Positions 26,487 through 35,381 of a stretch of 64,000 nucleotides of DNA are shown piece after piece. The position numbers were made by a program, and so were the translations under genes. The notes beneath the pieces are model-generated. The model was given only the letters and a program-made list of their open reading frames with translations, was not told the DNA's origin and did no database searches. The stretch is from Mycolicibacterium austroafricanum (GTDB taxonomy: Bacteria > Actinomycetota > Actinomycetes > Mycobacteriales > Mycobacteriaceae). Numbering within the stretch: the first letter of the stretch is position 1; the number at the start of each line of letters is the position of its first letter. The stretch spans positions 449,187 to 513,186 of the forward strand of contig NZ_HG964455.1 in the NCBI RefSeq assembly GCF_000612725.1. Reading direction: 5' to 3'.

Positions 26487-27263
26487 ATGACTGCAGAACT
26501 GGTGCTGACCGCCGACCACGACGGCGTGCGGGTGATCACGCTGAACCGCCCGGCCGCCAGGAACGCGCTCAGCCGCGACCTGATCCGCGCGTCGTACGCA
26601 GCGTTGACCGCCGCCGACGCCGACGAATCCGTGCGGGCGGTCGTCCTCACCGGCGCCGATCCCGCGTTCTGCGCCGGGGTGGACCTGAAAGAGGCCGCCC
26701 GCGACGGCCTTTCGTACTTCGCGGAGTTCCGGTCGCAGAGCTGCATCGCCGCGGTGGCCCGGATGCGCACCCCGGTGGTCGGGGCCATCAACGGCGCCAC
26801 GTTCACCGGCGGCCTGGAGATGGCGCTGGGCTGCGATTTCCTGATCGCCTCGGAGCGCGCGGTGTTCGCCGACACCCACGCGCGGGTCGGGATCCTGCCC
26901 GGCGGCGGGATGACGGCATACCTACCGCAGGTCGTCGGCGCGGCGATGGCCCGGCGCCTGTCGATGACAGGCGAGGTCGTCGACGCCGCACGCGCCGAGC
27001 GGATCGGGTTGGTCACCGAGGTGGTGGTCCACGATCGTCTGCTGGACCGGGCGGTGGAGTTGGCCACGCAGATCGCCGAGGTGCCGCGGCCGACGATGCG
27101 CAGCCTCAAGGAGATCTACACGACGGGTGCTGCGGCGGTGACGGATCCGGCGCTGGCCGCCGAGGAGGAGATCGCGTTCGCCCAGCACCGCGACCTGGAC
27201 GGGCTCGGTGACCGGTTCAGCGCGGTGGCGCAGCGCAACAAGGAACAGATCCGCCCCAGCTGA
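26487..27263 (+). CDS. Enoyl-CoA hydratase/isomerase family protein
   Basis: A 258-residue crotonase-fold protein. The first oxyanion segment (FCAGVDLKE) and the second (INGATFTGGLEMALGCDFL) are present, with the first catalytic Glu in GGLEMA. The position of the second Glu of true hydratases reads ARVGILPGGG instead, so it may be an isomerase, a thioesterase-like or another crotonase-type enzyme. It begins 13 bases after nuoN and could be co-transcribed with it, but no functional link to complex I is evident. It faces a TetR gene 18 bases away. Confidence 0.85.
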   Translation: MTAELVLTADHDGVRVITLNRPAARNALSRDLIRASYAALTAADADESVRAVVLTGADPAFCAGVDLKEAARDGLSYFAEFRSQSCIAAVARMRTPVVGAINGATFTGGLEMALGCDFLIASERAVFADTHARVGILPGGGMTAYLPQVVGAAMARRLSMTGEVVDAARAERIGLVTEVVVHDRLLDRAVELATQIAEVPRPTMRSLKEIYTTGAAAVTDPALAAEEEIAFAQHRDLDGLGDRFSAVAQRNKEQIRPS

Positions 27264-27281
27264 GCGAGCAGGCTTGCAGGG

Positions 27282-27884
27282 TCAGGCCATCACACCGTGC
27301 AGCAGGATGTCGGTCGTCCTGTCCACCCAGGCGGGGGCGGTGAGATCGTCGGGCGCCTGCAGCAGCGCCAGCAGCGTCGCCCCGCCGATGAGGTTCACCA
27401 GCTGGTCCGGGTCGACGCCGGCGCGCACCTCGCCGCGTTCGACGGCGTCGTGCAGCCGGTTGCGCACCGCGGCGAACAGATCGGTGAAGCGGGCACCGAC
27501 CCGGCCGGCGAGGTCGGCGTCGGCGGACAGGTCGGCGATCAGGCCGGGAAGGGCGGACCGCACCACGGGGCTGGTGAACACGTCGCGCGCCGCTTCGATC
27601 ATCGCGCGCAGGTCGGCGGCGATGTCGCCGGGCGGCGTCTGGATGGCGGTCGGCGTGACGGGGAAGGCGGCCTCGTGGACGAGCTCGGCCTTGCTCGACC
27701 ACCTCCGGTAGAGCGCCGTCTTGGTGGTGCCGGCCCGCTCCGCGACGGCGGCCATCGTGACGTTCGAATAACCGATTTCGACAAGTAGATCCGCGGTGGC
27801 GCGCAGTATGGCAGCGTCAATGCGCGGATCCCGCGGACGTCCTGCGCCCGGGGTCTTGTCACCCGGCGACGGGTCTGTATTCAT
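27282..27884 (-). CDS. TetR-family regulator (Rv3167c-like)
   Basis: A 200-residue TetR repressor. The HTH is visible as LVEIGYSNVTMAAVAERAGTTKTALYRRWSSKAELV. It is preceded by a proline-rich stretch and RPRDPRIDAAIL. ATG 27884 is preferred over GTG 27896 because a palindrome fills the intervening bases. It is divergent from an APH-like gene, the arrangement of Rv3167c/Rv3168 in M. tuberculosis, so it probably represses that divergent operon and itself. Confidence 0.85.
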   Translation of the reverse strand: MNTDPSPGDKTPGAGRPRDPRIDAAILRATADLLVEIGYSNVTMAAVAERAGTTKTALYRRWSSKAELVHEAAFPVTPTAIQTPPGDIAADLRAMIEAARDVFTSPVVRSALPGLIADLSADADLAGRVGARFTDLFAAVRNRLHDAVERGEVRAGVDPDQLVNLIGGATLLALLQAPDDLTAPAWVDRTTDILLHGVMA

Positions 27885-27886
27885 AT

Positions 27887-27903
27887 CGCTACCCACGGTA
27901 TCG
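27887..27903. promoter_or_regulatory. Candidate TetR operator in a divergent promoter
   Basis: CGCTACCCACGGTATCG has 7-base arms (CGCTACC and GGTATCG) that are complementary at six of seven positions around a 3-base centre. It lies directly between the TetR start (27884) and the divergent phosphotransferase (27950), where an autoregulating TetR protein would bind. Confidence 0.45.
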
Positions 27904-27949
27904 TATTAGAGCCGTGCCACGACCGCGCCGTGGCGGGAAGGACCCCTCT

Positions 27950-29086
27950 GTGACCAGCGAACCAGCCGTCGACAACGTGGACCGGCTCCAACGTTCCAGT
28001 CGTGACATGTCGAACGTCCCGGCAGCCCTGTCGCAGTGGCTGTCCACATTGATTCCGGACATTACGCCCGAGATCACCGTGGAAAGCGGCATCGACGCCA
28101 ACGGGATGTCCTCCGAGACGATTCTGTTGCGCGGGCGGTGGCTGCAGGCCGGTGACCCGGTCGAGCAGCGATGGGTGGCCAGGGTCGCGCCCGCCGAGGC
28201 GGACATCCCCGTGTTCGAACACTACCGCCTCGATCACCAGCACGAGGTCATGAGACTGGTCGCCGAGTTGACCGACGTCGCGGTGCCGCCGGTGCGCTGG
28301 CTGGAACGCCGAGGCGACGTGCTGGGCCGGCCGTTCTTCCTGATGGACCGCGTCGAGGGCATCGTGCCACCCGACGTGATGCCCTACACCTTCGGCGACA
28401 ACTGGCTTTTCGACGCCACCGCCGAACAACAGCGGCAACTGCAGGACCGCACCGTGGAGGTGCTGGCCAAACTGCACTCGATTCCCAACGCGCAACAGGT
28501 CTTCGGCTTCCTCCAGGACGTGGACCCGCCCGGGCCGACGGCGCTGCACCGCCATTTCGGTTGGCTGAAGAACTGGTATGAGTTCAGCGTTCCCGACATC
28601 GGCCGTTCACCGCTGGTCGAACGGGCCTTGGCATGGCTGGAGGACCGCTTTCCCGAGGACGTCGCCGCCGCCGAACCTGTTCTGGTGTGGGGTGATTCAC
28701 GCATCGGCAACGTTATTTACCAGGACTTCTCCCCCGTCGCCGTCCTCGACTGGGAGATGGCCACGGTCGGGCCGCGCGAGTTCGATGTCGCGTGGATCAG
28801 CTTTGCGCACATGGTCTTCCAGGAACTCACCAAGCTCGCCGGGCTGCCGGGAATGCCGGACTTCCTCCGCGAGGACGACGTCCGCGAGACCTACCGCGAA
28901 CTCACCGGCGTCGAGATCGGCGACCTGCACTGGTTCCATGTGTACTCGGCGGTCGTCTGGTGCTGCGTGTTCATGCGCACCGGCGCCCGGCGCGTGCACT
29001 TCGGTGAGATCGAGAGGCCCGCGGACATAGAAACCCTGTTCTACCACGCGTCACTGCTCAAGCGACTGATCGGAGAAACCGACTGA
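27950..29086 (+). CDS. APH-like phosphotransferase (Rv3168-like)
   Basis: A 378-residue kinase-fold protein, the length recalled for M. tuberculosis Rv3168, whose structure shows an aminoglycoside-phosphotransferase fold. The catalytic loop reads VWGDSRIGN (Gly replaces the usual His-Gly start) and the metal Asp is in VLDWEMATVG. GTG 27950 follows GGGAAGGA at good distance and is preferred to 27914. The natural substrate is unknown; antibiotic phosphorylation is not implied. It overlaps the next gene by TGATG. Confidence 0.85.
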   Translation: MTSEPAVDNVDRLQRSSRDMSNVPAALSQWLSTLIPDITPEITVESGIDANGMSSETILLRGRWLQAGDPVEQRWVARVAPAEADIPVFEHYRLDHQHEVMRLVAELTDVAVPPVRWLERRGDVLGRPFFLMDRVEGIVPPDVMPYTFGDNWLFDATAEQQRQLQDRTVEVLAKLHSIPNAQQVFGFLQDVDPPGPTALHRHFGWLKNWYEFSVPDIGRSPLVERALAWLEDRFPEDVAAAEPVLVWGDSRIGNVIYQDFSPVAVLDWEMATVGPREFDVAWISFAHMVFQELTKLAGLPGMPDFLREDDVRETYRELTGVEIGDLHWFHVYSAVVWCCVFMRTGARRVHFGEIERPADIETLFYHASLLKRLIGETD

Positions 29087-30201
29087 TGCTCGGACCGATG
29101 GACGAATACCCGGTGCACCAGGTGCCCCAGCCCATTGCCTGGCCCGGGTCCTCGGATCGCAATTTCTACGACCGGGCCTACTACAACGCCCACGACCGCA
29201 CCGGCGACATCTTCGTCATCACCGGCATCGGCTACTACCCGAACCTCGGCGTGAAGGACGCGTTCCTGCTGGCAAGGCGCGGCGACACCCAGACGGCGGT
29301 GCACCTGTCCGACGCCATCGACCAGGATCGACTCAACCAGCACGTCGGCAACTACCGCGTCGAGGTGATCGAGCCGCTGCGTAAGCTGCGCATCGTTCTC
29401 GACGAAACCGAAGGCATCGCAGCCGATCTCACCTGGGAGGGGCTGTTCGACGTGGTCCAGGAGCAGCCGCACATCATGCGGCGGGGCAACCGGGTGACGC
29501 TCGACGCACAGCGCTTCGCCCAGGTCGGCACGTGGAGCGGCCTGCTGTCGATCGACGGCGAGGACATCGCCGTCGACCCGGCCCGCTGGATCGGCACCCG
29601 CGACCGGTCCTGGGGCATCCGCCCCGTCGGCGAGGCCGAGCCGGCGGGCCGACCCGACGACCCGCCGTTCGAGGGCATGTGGTGGCTGTACGTGCCGATG
29701 GCGTTCGACGACTTCGGCATCGTGATCATCATCCAGGAGGATCCGCAGGGCTTCCGCTCACTGAACGACTGCACGCGCATCTGGAAAGACGGCCGTGTCG
29801 AACAGCTCGGGTGGCCGCGGGTCAAGATCCACTACCGCTCCGGGACCCGGATCCCCACCGGCGCCACCATCGAGGCCACCGCGTTCGATGGCAGCCCACT
29901 CCGCTTCGCGGTGGAATCCAAACTGCCGGTGCCGATTCACGTCGGCGGCGGCTACGGCGGCGACTCCGACTGGCTGCACGGGGTGTGGAAGGGCGAGGGC
30001 TTCACCGAGCGCCTCACCTACGACATGACCGATCCCGCCATCGTCGGGCGCGCCGGATTCGGCGTCATCGACCACGTCGGCCGCGCGGTGTGCCGCGACG
30101 CCGACGGGACCGAGCGTGAGGGCTGGGGCCTGTTCGAGCACGGCGCACTCGGCCGTCACGACCCGTCGGGCTTCGCCGACTGGCTTACCGTCGCCCCCTG
30201 A
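29086..30201 (+). CDS. Conserved hypothetical, Rv3169-like (DUF7064/7065-type)
   Basis: A 371-residue protein without a recognised catalytic motif. It has many Trp and Asp residues, segments such as GIGYYPNLGVKDAFLLARRGD and DRSWGIRPVGE, and a C-terminal GFGVIDHVGRAVCRDADGTEREGWGLFEHG, a pattern like the lipocalin-type AttH/CrtC-related hydratase-like proteins. No signal peptide or membrane segment is visible. It is translationally coupled to the phosphotransferase, as in M. tuberculosis, and the two probably act together. Confidence 0.7.
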   Translation: MLGPMDEYPVHQVPQPIAWPGSSDRNFYDRAYYNAHDRTGDIFVITGIGYYPNLGVKDAFLLARRGDTQTAVHLSDAIDQDRLNQHVGNYRVEVIEPLRKLRIVLDETEGIAADLTWEGLFDVVQEQPHIMRRGNRVTLDAQRFAQVGTWSGLLSIDGEDIAVDPARWIGTRDRSWGIRPVGEAEPAGRPDDPPFEGMWWLYVPMAFDDFGIVIIIQEDPQGFRSLNDCTRIWKDGRVEQLGWPRVKIHYRSGTRIPTGATIEATAFDGSPLRFAVESKLPVPIHVGGGYGGDSDWLHGVWKGEGFTERLTYDMTDPAIVGRAGFGVIDHVGRAVCRDADGTEREGWGLFEHGALGRHDPSGFADWLTVAP

Positions 30202-30204
30202 GGA

Positions 30205-31734
30205 TCACCCGACGACCTTGCCTTCCAGTAGATCCTCACCCGGGATGTCGCTGCTGGAAGGCGATTTCGATGCCGCACGCCCGAAGACCATCGACTCCTC
30301 GATCCGGTCGACCCGGTGGTCGATGGCGTCAAGCACGTAGTTGTGCCGCACGTTCCAGGGCCGGTGCGTACCCGATTTCGGCAGCACGTGCACCGCGCGG
30401 TGCACGTATCCGGCGTTGATGTTCCACGCGGGCTTCTCCGGCATCGATGTTCCCCCCAGGTGCGGGTAGGCGTGGGTGTAGCCGTGGGAGTCCATGTACG
30501 CCAACAACTTCGCCACCGCACGGGCGGTGAGGTCGGCACGCAGCGTCCAGGACGCGTTGATGTAGCCCACACACCACGCCATGTTCGGCACGTCCTCGAG
30601 CAGATGCTCCTTGTAGACGAACCGGTCCGCCGGTTTGACCTCGTCGCCGTCCACGCTGATCACGACGCCGCCCAGCGCCTGCAGCTGGATGCCGGTGGCG
30701 GTGACGATCACGTCCGCGTCGATCCGCTTGCCCGACTGCAGCACTATGCCGTTGGCATCGATGTGGTCGACCCGGTCGGTCACCACCTCGGCGCGCCCCT
30801 TGGCGATGGCGTCGTAGAAGTCACCGGACAGGATCAGGCAAAGACGCTGGTCCCACGGGTCGTAGCTGGGGTTGAAGTGCGTGTCGACGGGATAACCCTC
30901 GGGCAGATAGTGCTTGGCCACCGCGCGGATGATCTTGCGGCTGAATCGCGGAGCCTTACGGGCGATCCCGTAGACCGACACGATGAAAAGCACGTTGTAC
31001 AACCACGCGAGCCGGTAGCCGAGCTTACGCGGCGGCACCCTGCGCAGCAGGTTCACCACCGGGTTGATCCGCTGCCCGGACAGCAGATACGTCGGTGAGC
31101 GCTGCAGCATCGTCACGTGCCCGGCCTGTTTGGTCAACGACGGGATGAGGCTGATCGCGGTGGCCCCACTGCCGATCACCACAACGTTCTTGCCGGCGTA
31201 GTCGAGGTCCTCGGGCCAGTGCTGCGGGTGGACCACCGTGCCGGAGAAGCTGTCCAGGCCCGGGAAATCCGGACGGTACGGGTGGTCGTAGTCGTAATAG
31301 CCGGTGGCGAAGAACAGGAACCGGGTGCGGTAGGTGTGCGGCACCCCGTCGTGCTCGGTCTGCACCGTCCAGGTGTCGGTCCCCGAATCCCAGTCCGCCG
31401 AGATCACCCGGGTGTCGAACCGGATGTGGCGGTCGATGCCGTGCTTGTGCGCGGTCTCGGTCAGGTAGCTGCGGATGTCCTCACCGTCGGCGACGTTCTC
31501 GGGCCTGGTCCACGGTTCCCACGGAAACGACAGCGTGAAGATGTCGCTGTCGGAGCGGATCCCGGGGTAACGGTGCAGGTCCCAGGTACCTCCGATGCGG
31601 GAGCGTCGCTCCAGCAGCGTGTACGTCAGCTGGGGATTCCGCTCCTGGATGCGGTATGCGGCCCCGATTCCCGAAATTCCCGCTCCGATGATCAGAACGT
31701 CGGAGAACTCCGTCTCCGAATGGCGCTGGTCCAC
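30205..31734 (-). CDS. EthA-type flavin-containing (Baeyer-Villiger) monooxygenase
   Basis: A 509-residue FAD/NADPH monooxygenase, strongly similar in layout to mycobacterial EthA (489 aa), the ethionamide activator. Features are GAGISG at residues 17-22, RIGGTWDLHRYPGIRSDSD, the Baeyer-Villiger fingerprint FSGTVVHPQHWP, a second GSGATA nucleotide loop, QRSPTY, and the late ATG motif. GTG 31734 has AGGAGG six bases upstream and is preferred over TTG 31740. It converges on the upstream operon with a 3-bp gap. It lies inside a block that lacks it in M. tuberculosis. The substrate is unknown; ketones or S-containing compounds are likely. Confidence 0.88.
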   Translation of the reverse strand: MDQRHSETEFSDVLIIGAGISGIGAAYRIQERNPQLTYTLLERRSRIGGTWDLHRYPGIRSDSDIFTLSFPWEPWTRPENVADGEDIRSYLTETAHKHGIDRHIRFDTRVISADWDSGTDTWTVQTEHDGVPHTYRTRFLFFATGYYDYDHPYRPDFPGLDSFSGTVVHPQHWPEDLDYAGKNVVVIGSGATAISLIPSLTKQAGHVTMLQRSPTYLLSGQRINPVVNLLRRVPPRKLGYRLAWLYNVLFIVSVYGIARKAPRFSRKIIRAVAKHYLPEGYPVDTHFNPSYDPWDQRLCLILSGDFYDAIAKGRAEVVTDRVDHIDANGIVLQSGKRIDADVIVTATGIQLQALGGVVISVDGDEVKPADRFVYKEHLLEDVPNMAWCVGYINASWTLRADLTARAVAKLLAYMDSHGYTHAYPHLGGTSMPEKPAWNINAGYVHRAVHVLPKSGTHRPWNVRHNYVLDAIDHRVDRIEESMVFGRAASKSPSSSDIPGEDLLEGKVVG

Positions 31735-31892
31735 CAGCAACCTCCTTTGGTCCGCTCACGTACCACCCTAGGACTCAGCCCCCCGGCGCGTCGACGATCT
31801 GGGCCGACGAATCCCGCGAATTCGGCGCGTTTGACGACACTAGGGGTGCGTTTGCGCGCCGGATCCGCCGTGATGCGACGAGGATGGGGGCC

Positions 31893-33236
31893 ATGGCCGA
31901 TGTCGTGGTGGTGGGGGCGGGATTCGCGGGTTTGTCGGCGGCACGGGAACTGACCCGTCTCGGTCACGAGGTCGTCGTCGTCGAGGGGCGCGACCGCGTC
32001 GGCGGGCGCTCCTACACCGGAACCATCGCGGGCGTACCCGTCGACCTCGGGGCGACCTTCGTGGGCCCGACGCAGGACGCGGTGCTCAAGCTGGCCGACG
32101 AACTGGGTTGCGAGCGGGAGCCGACATTCGGCCGCGGCAAGAACCTGATCCGCTGGCGCGGTTCGGTGCGGTCCTACCGCAGCACCGTCCCGCGGCTGTC
32201 GATCATCGAGTTGCTCGACGTGTCCAGGATTCAGTGGCGCTTCGAGCGGGTCTGCCGGAAGGTTTCCGTCGACCAGCCGTGGCGTTCCCCGGTCGCGGCC
32301 GAGCTCGACGCGGTCTCGCTGGACGGGTGGCTGCGCTTGGTGCATGCGGGCGCGTCCACCCGCGACCTGATGGCCATCGTGGCCCGGGTGACGTGGGGCG
32401 CCGAACCCGACGCGGTGTCCATGCTGCACGCCGTGCGCTACGTCAAGGCGGCCGGCGGCCTGAGCAGGATGCTCGACGTGAAGGGCGGCGCCCAGCAGGA
32501 CCGGTTCCTGGCCGGAACCCAGCAGATCGCGCTGCGGATGGCCGAACAGCTGGGCGACCGCGTGGTGCTCGGCGCGCCGGTGCGGCGCATCGCGCGCCAC
32601 CCCGATCACTCGCTGACCGTCGGCACCGACCGCGCCGAGTACACCGCCGCGGCGGTCGTCGTCGCGATACCGCCCGCGCACCGCGGGGCCGTCGAGTTCG
32701 ACCCGCCACTGCCCGCGGACTACGGCGAGCTGAACCGGCACTGGCCGCAGGGCCATCTGAGCAAGGCATACGCGGCATACGAGACCCCGTTCTGGCGCAC
32801 CAACGGCTGCTCGGGTGAAGCGCTGTCGGACGAGGGACCCGTCTTCATCACGTTCGACTGCAGCCCCGGCGACGGCGGCCCCGGCGTGCTGCTCGGCTTC
32901 ACCGATGCCCGCACGTTCGATCCACTGCCGCCCGAGCAGCGACGCGAGGTCGCGCTGGCCGGGTTCACCGCGTTGTTCGGCGAAGCCGCGTCACGTCCGC
33001 TCGACTACCTCGACCACTGTTGGGGTGCAGAGACTTTCGCGCCGGGCGGGCCGACTGCGGCGGTGCCGCCGGGGGCGTGGACCGCCCATGGCCGCTGGCT
33101 GCGCGCCCCGGTCGACGGCATCTTCTGGGCCGGCACGGAGACGGCGGACACGTGGACGGGGTTCCTCGACGGCGCGGTGCGTTCGGGGTTGCGCGCCGCC
33201 ACCGACGTGCATCAGGAGCTGACCCGCCGATCCTGA
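31893..33236 (+). CDS. aofH: Flavin monoamine oxidase
   Basis: A 447-residue FAD-dependent amine oxidase closely resembling Rv3170 AofH of M. tuberculosis. Visible segments are VVVGAGFAGLSAARELTRLGHEVVV (FAD-binding), RVGGRSYTG, LGATFVGPTQDAV, the VTWGAEPDAVSMLHA stretch and the C-terminal FAPGGPTAAVPPG and GTETADTWTGFLDGAVRSG. It oxidises amines to aldehydes with H2O2 formation. ATG 31893 has GAGG nine bases upstream; ATG 31884 would add three residues. It converges on the hydrolase gene with no gap between the stops. Confidence 0.9.
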   Translation: MADVVVVGAGFAGLSAARELTRLGHEVVVVEGRDRVGGRSYTGTIAGVPVDLGATFVGPTQDAVLKLADELGCEREPTFGRGKNLIRWRGSVRSYRSTVPRLSIIELLDVSRIQWRFERVCRKVSVDQPWRSPVAAELDAVSLDGWLRLVHAGASTRDLMAIVARVTWGAEPDAVSMLHAVRYVKAAGGLSRMLDVKGGAQQDRFLAGTQQIALRMAEQLGDRVVLGAPVRRIARHPDHSLTVGTDRAEYTAAAVVVAIPPAHRGAVEFDPPLPADYGELNRHWPQGHLSKAYAAYETPFWRTNGCSGEALSDEGPVFITFDCSPGDGGPGVLLGFTDARTFDPLPPEQRREVALAGFTALFGEAASRPLDYLDHCWGAETFAPGGPTAAVPPGAWTAHGRWLRAPVDGIFWAGTETADTWTGFLDGAVRSGLRAATDVHQELTRRS

Positions 33237-34214
33237 CTACCCCGTCGCGCCGGTCGCGTCGCCCTGCCCGGTCACCGACCGGACCAACCACCGCAGATGG
33301 TCGTTGACGTCGTCGGGTCGCTCCAGGATCGCGCAGTGCCCGCCGGGCACCTCGACGAATCTCGCCAGGTTCGGCGCGGTGGCCGCGATCCGGCGGGCCG
33401 ACGCCATCGGCAGCAGACGGTCCTTGGTGCTGCCGATCACCAGCGTCGGCACCGTGAGGTTCTTCAGTGCGATGTGCCGCGGGCCGAGGTGGTCGACCAG
33501 GACACGGGCCCATCCGCCGCGCCCGGCCGGCGAGGTCGAGTTGAACAGTTCGAACACGAAGTCGGCGATGGCGGGGTCGGCGTCGCGGCCGACGGCGATC
33601 GAGGAGACGAACCGGCGGTTGGGGCGGTCGACGGCGCGGACCAGCGGCACCCCGCCGAACCTGCGCAGCACCTCGCCGGCGGCGCGCACCCTGACGTCGG
33701 CCAGCGCGGGCGGGACCGGCAGCAGGTTGACGTTGCGCAGCAGGTCACCGGTGGTGGTGTTGATCAGCGCGACGGCGTCGGCGCGCTGCTCGACGCGGTG
33801 CGGCAGCCGCTCCGACCACGACGAGATCGCGATGCCGCCCATGGAATGCCCGGCGATCACGGCACGCTCCCCGGGCGCCAGGGTGGCCTCGAGCACCGCG
33901 TCGAGGTCGCCGGCCAGGTAATCGAGGCTGTAACCGCCCCGGCGGGGCGGGATCGCGCTGCGGCCGTGGCCGCGGTGATCGAACGCGATCACCCGGTGGT
34001 CGCGTGCCAGCTCGGCGATCTGATAGGCCCACACCCGCAGGGAGCAGGTGATCCCGTGCGCAAGCACGATCGGGTAGCCGTCCTCGGGTCCGAACACCTC
34101 GGCGTGCAGCCGGACGCCGTCTTTGGACCGCACATCGACGATGCGTCCCGGCGGCAGTGCCTGGGCGGGGGCGAATCCCCGGCTCCGAGATCGGGTGCTG
34201 GTCCCTGGTGCCAT
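33237..34214 (-). CDS. Alpha/beta hydrolase (Rv3171c/Hpx-like)
   Basis: A 325-residue alpha/beta hydrolase with VLAHGIT (oxyanion loop), FDHRGHGRS, the nucleophile elbow AGHSMGG and the catalytic His in PGGHCAILERPD. Its place after aofH matches Rv3171c (annotated as non-heme haloperoxidase); hydrolysis of an ester or C-C bond is more likely than halogenation. A motif upstream of its start is shared with the divergent fadB4 promoter. Confidence 0.8.
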   Translation of the reverse strand: MAPGTSTRSRSRGFAPAQALPPGRIVDVRSKDGVRLHAEVFGPEDGYPIVLAHGITCSLRVWAYQIAELARDHRVIAFDHRGHGRSAIPPRRGGYSLDYLAGDLDAVLEATLAPGERAVIAGHSMGGIAISSWSERLPHRVEQRADAVALINTTTGDLLRNVNLLPVPPALADVRVRAAGEVLRRFGGVPLVRAVDRPNRRFVSSIAVGRDADPAIADFVFELFNSTSPAGRGGWARVLVDHLGPRHIALKNLTVPTLVIGSTKDRLLPMASARRIAATAPNLARFVEVPGGHCAILERPDDVNDHLRWLVRSVTGQGDATGATG

Positions 34215-34226
34215 GCGCTGCTCCTG

Positions 34227-34319
34227 TGGTCTCGGCGACGGTGCCGGGTACGTGACTGTACTCCGGAGACCGCCGGTTCCCGCCGAACCGGGTGTGGGTT
34301 AAATGGTCTGCCGAGACCA
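34227..34319. promoter_or_regulatory. Divergent control region with repeated TGGTCTCGGC motif
   Basis: TGGTCTCGGC at 34227-34236, upstream of the hydrolase, recurs inverted as GCCGAGACCA at 34310-34319 upstream of fadB4. The second copy is part of a full palindrome, TGGTCT-GCCG-AGACCA (34304-34319). Two matching sites at opposite ends of a 119-bp divergent promoter suggest one regulator controlling both genes. Confidence 0.5.
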
Positions 34320-34333
34320 CCAGGAGGCCGGGA

Positions 34334-35308
34334 ATGCGTGCGATACAGATAGCCGAACTCGAGGGGCCGCAGGCCGCCGCGCTCGTGGAGATCGACGAGC
34401 CCACGGGCGACGACGGCACGGTGCTGGTGGATGTGTACGCCGCCGGCGTGGCGTTTCCGGACGCGCTGCAGTCCCGCGGGCTCTACCAGTACAAGCCTGC
34501 GATGCCCTACACCCCCGGCGCCGAGGTCGCCGGCGTGGTGCGCAGCGCGCCCGCGGGCGCACACGTGCAGCCGGGCGACCGGGTGGCCGGCCTGACGATG
34601 CTGTGCGGTGCGATGGCCGAAGTGGTTGCGCTGCAACCTGAACGGGTCTTCAAGCTGCCGGACTCGGTGTCGTTCGAGGCCGGGGCCGGAATCCTGTTCA
34701 ACGACCTGACGGTGCACTTCGCGTTGCGCACCCGCGGCCGGCTGCAGCAGGGCGAGACGGTGCTCGTGCACGGCGCGGCCGGAGGTATCGGGACCTCGGC
34801 GTTGCGGCTCGCGCCGGCGTTCGGGGCCTCCCGCACCATCGCCGTGGTCAGCAGCCAGGAGAAGGCGGAGGTGGCCCGCGCCGCGGGCGCCTCCGAGGTC
34901 GTGCTCGTCGACGGGTTCAAGGACGCGGTCAAGGAGCTCACCGGCGGACGCGGGGTGGACATCGTGGTCGACCCGGTCGGTGGCGACCGCTTCACCGACT
35001 CGCTGCGCTCGCTGGCGCCCGGCGGCCGGTTGCTGGTGGTCGGCTTCACCGGTGGGGAGATCCCCACGGTCAAGGTGAACCGGCTGTTGCTCAACAACGT
35101 CGACGCCGTCGGAGTCGGCTGGGGTGCCTGGACGATGACGCACCCCGGCTTCCTGCAGGAGCAGTGGGCCGAACTGGAACCGTTGCTGGCCTCGGGGGCG
35201 GTGGCCGCACCCGAGCCGGTGGTCTATCCGCTGGAACGGGCCGCGGAGGCGATCGCGTCGCTGGAGAACCGCTCGGCAAGGGGCAAGGTCGTCGTCGCGG
35301 TCAGATAG
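34334..35308 (+). CDS. fadB4: NADPH:quinone oxidoreductase-type MDR enzyme
   Basis: A 324-residue zinc-free medium-chain dehydrogenase/reductase, nearly superimposable on Rv3141 FadB4 of M. tuberculosis (GRYQYRP-like start, PERVFKLPD, LFNDLTVHFAL). The nucleotide loop is HGAAGGIGTSALRLA; GVDIVVDPVGGDRFTDSLRSLAPGGR follows. It probably reduces quinones or enoyl groups with NADPH. The ATG has AGGAGG six bases upstream. A palindrome precedes it (34304-34319). Confidence 0.88.
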   Translation: MRAIQIAELEGPQAAALVEIDEPTGDDGTVLVDVYAAGVAFPDALQSRGLYQYKPAMPYTPGAEVAGVVRSAPAGAHVQPGDRVAGLTMLCGAMAEVVALQPERVFKLPDSVSFEAGAGILFNDLTVHFALRTRGRLQQGETVLVHGAAGGIGTSALRLAPAFGASRTIAVVSSQEKAEVARAAGASEVVLVDGFKDAVKELTGGRGVDIVVDPVGGDRFTDSLRSLAPGGRLLVVGFTGGEIPTVKVNRLLLNNVDAVGVGWGAWTMTHPGFLQEQWAELEPLLASGAVAAPEPVVYPLERAAEAIASLENRSARGKVVVAVR

Positions 35309-35381
35309 CACGTCGGGTCGATGCGTCGCGGTTCGATGGCCGAATGCCGCCGAATTGATGCGCTCGGCTTTGCCCGCTGGG

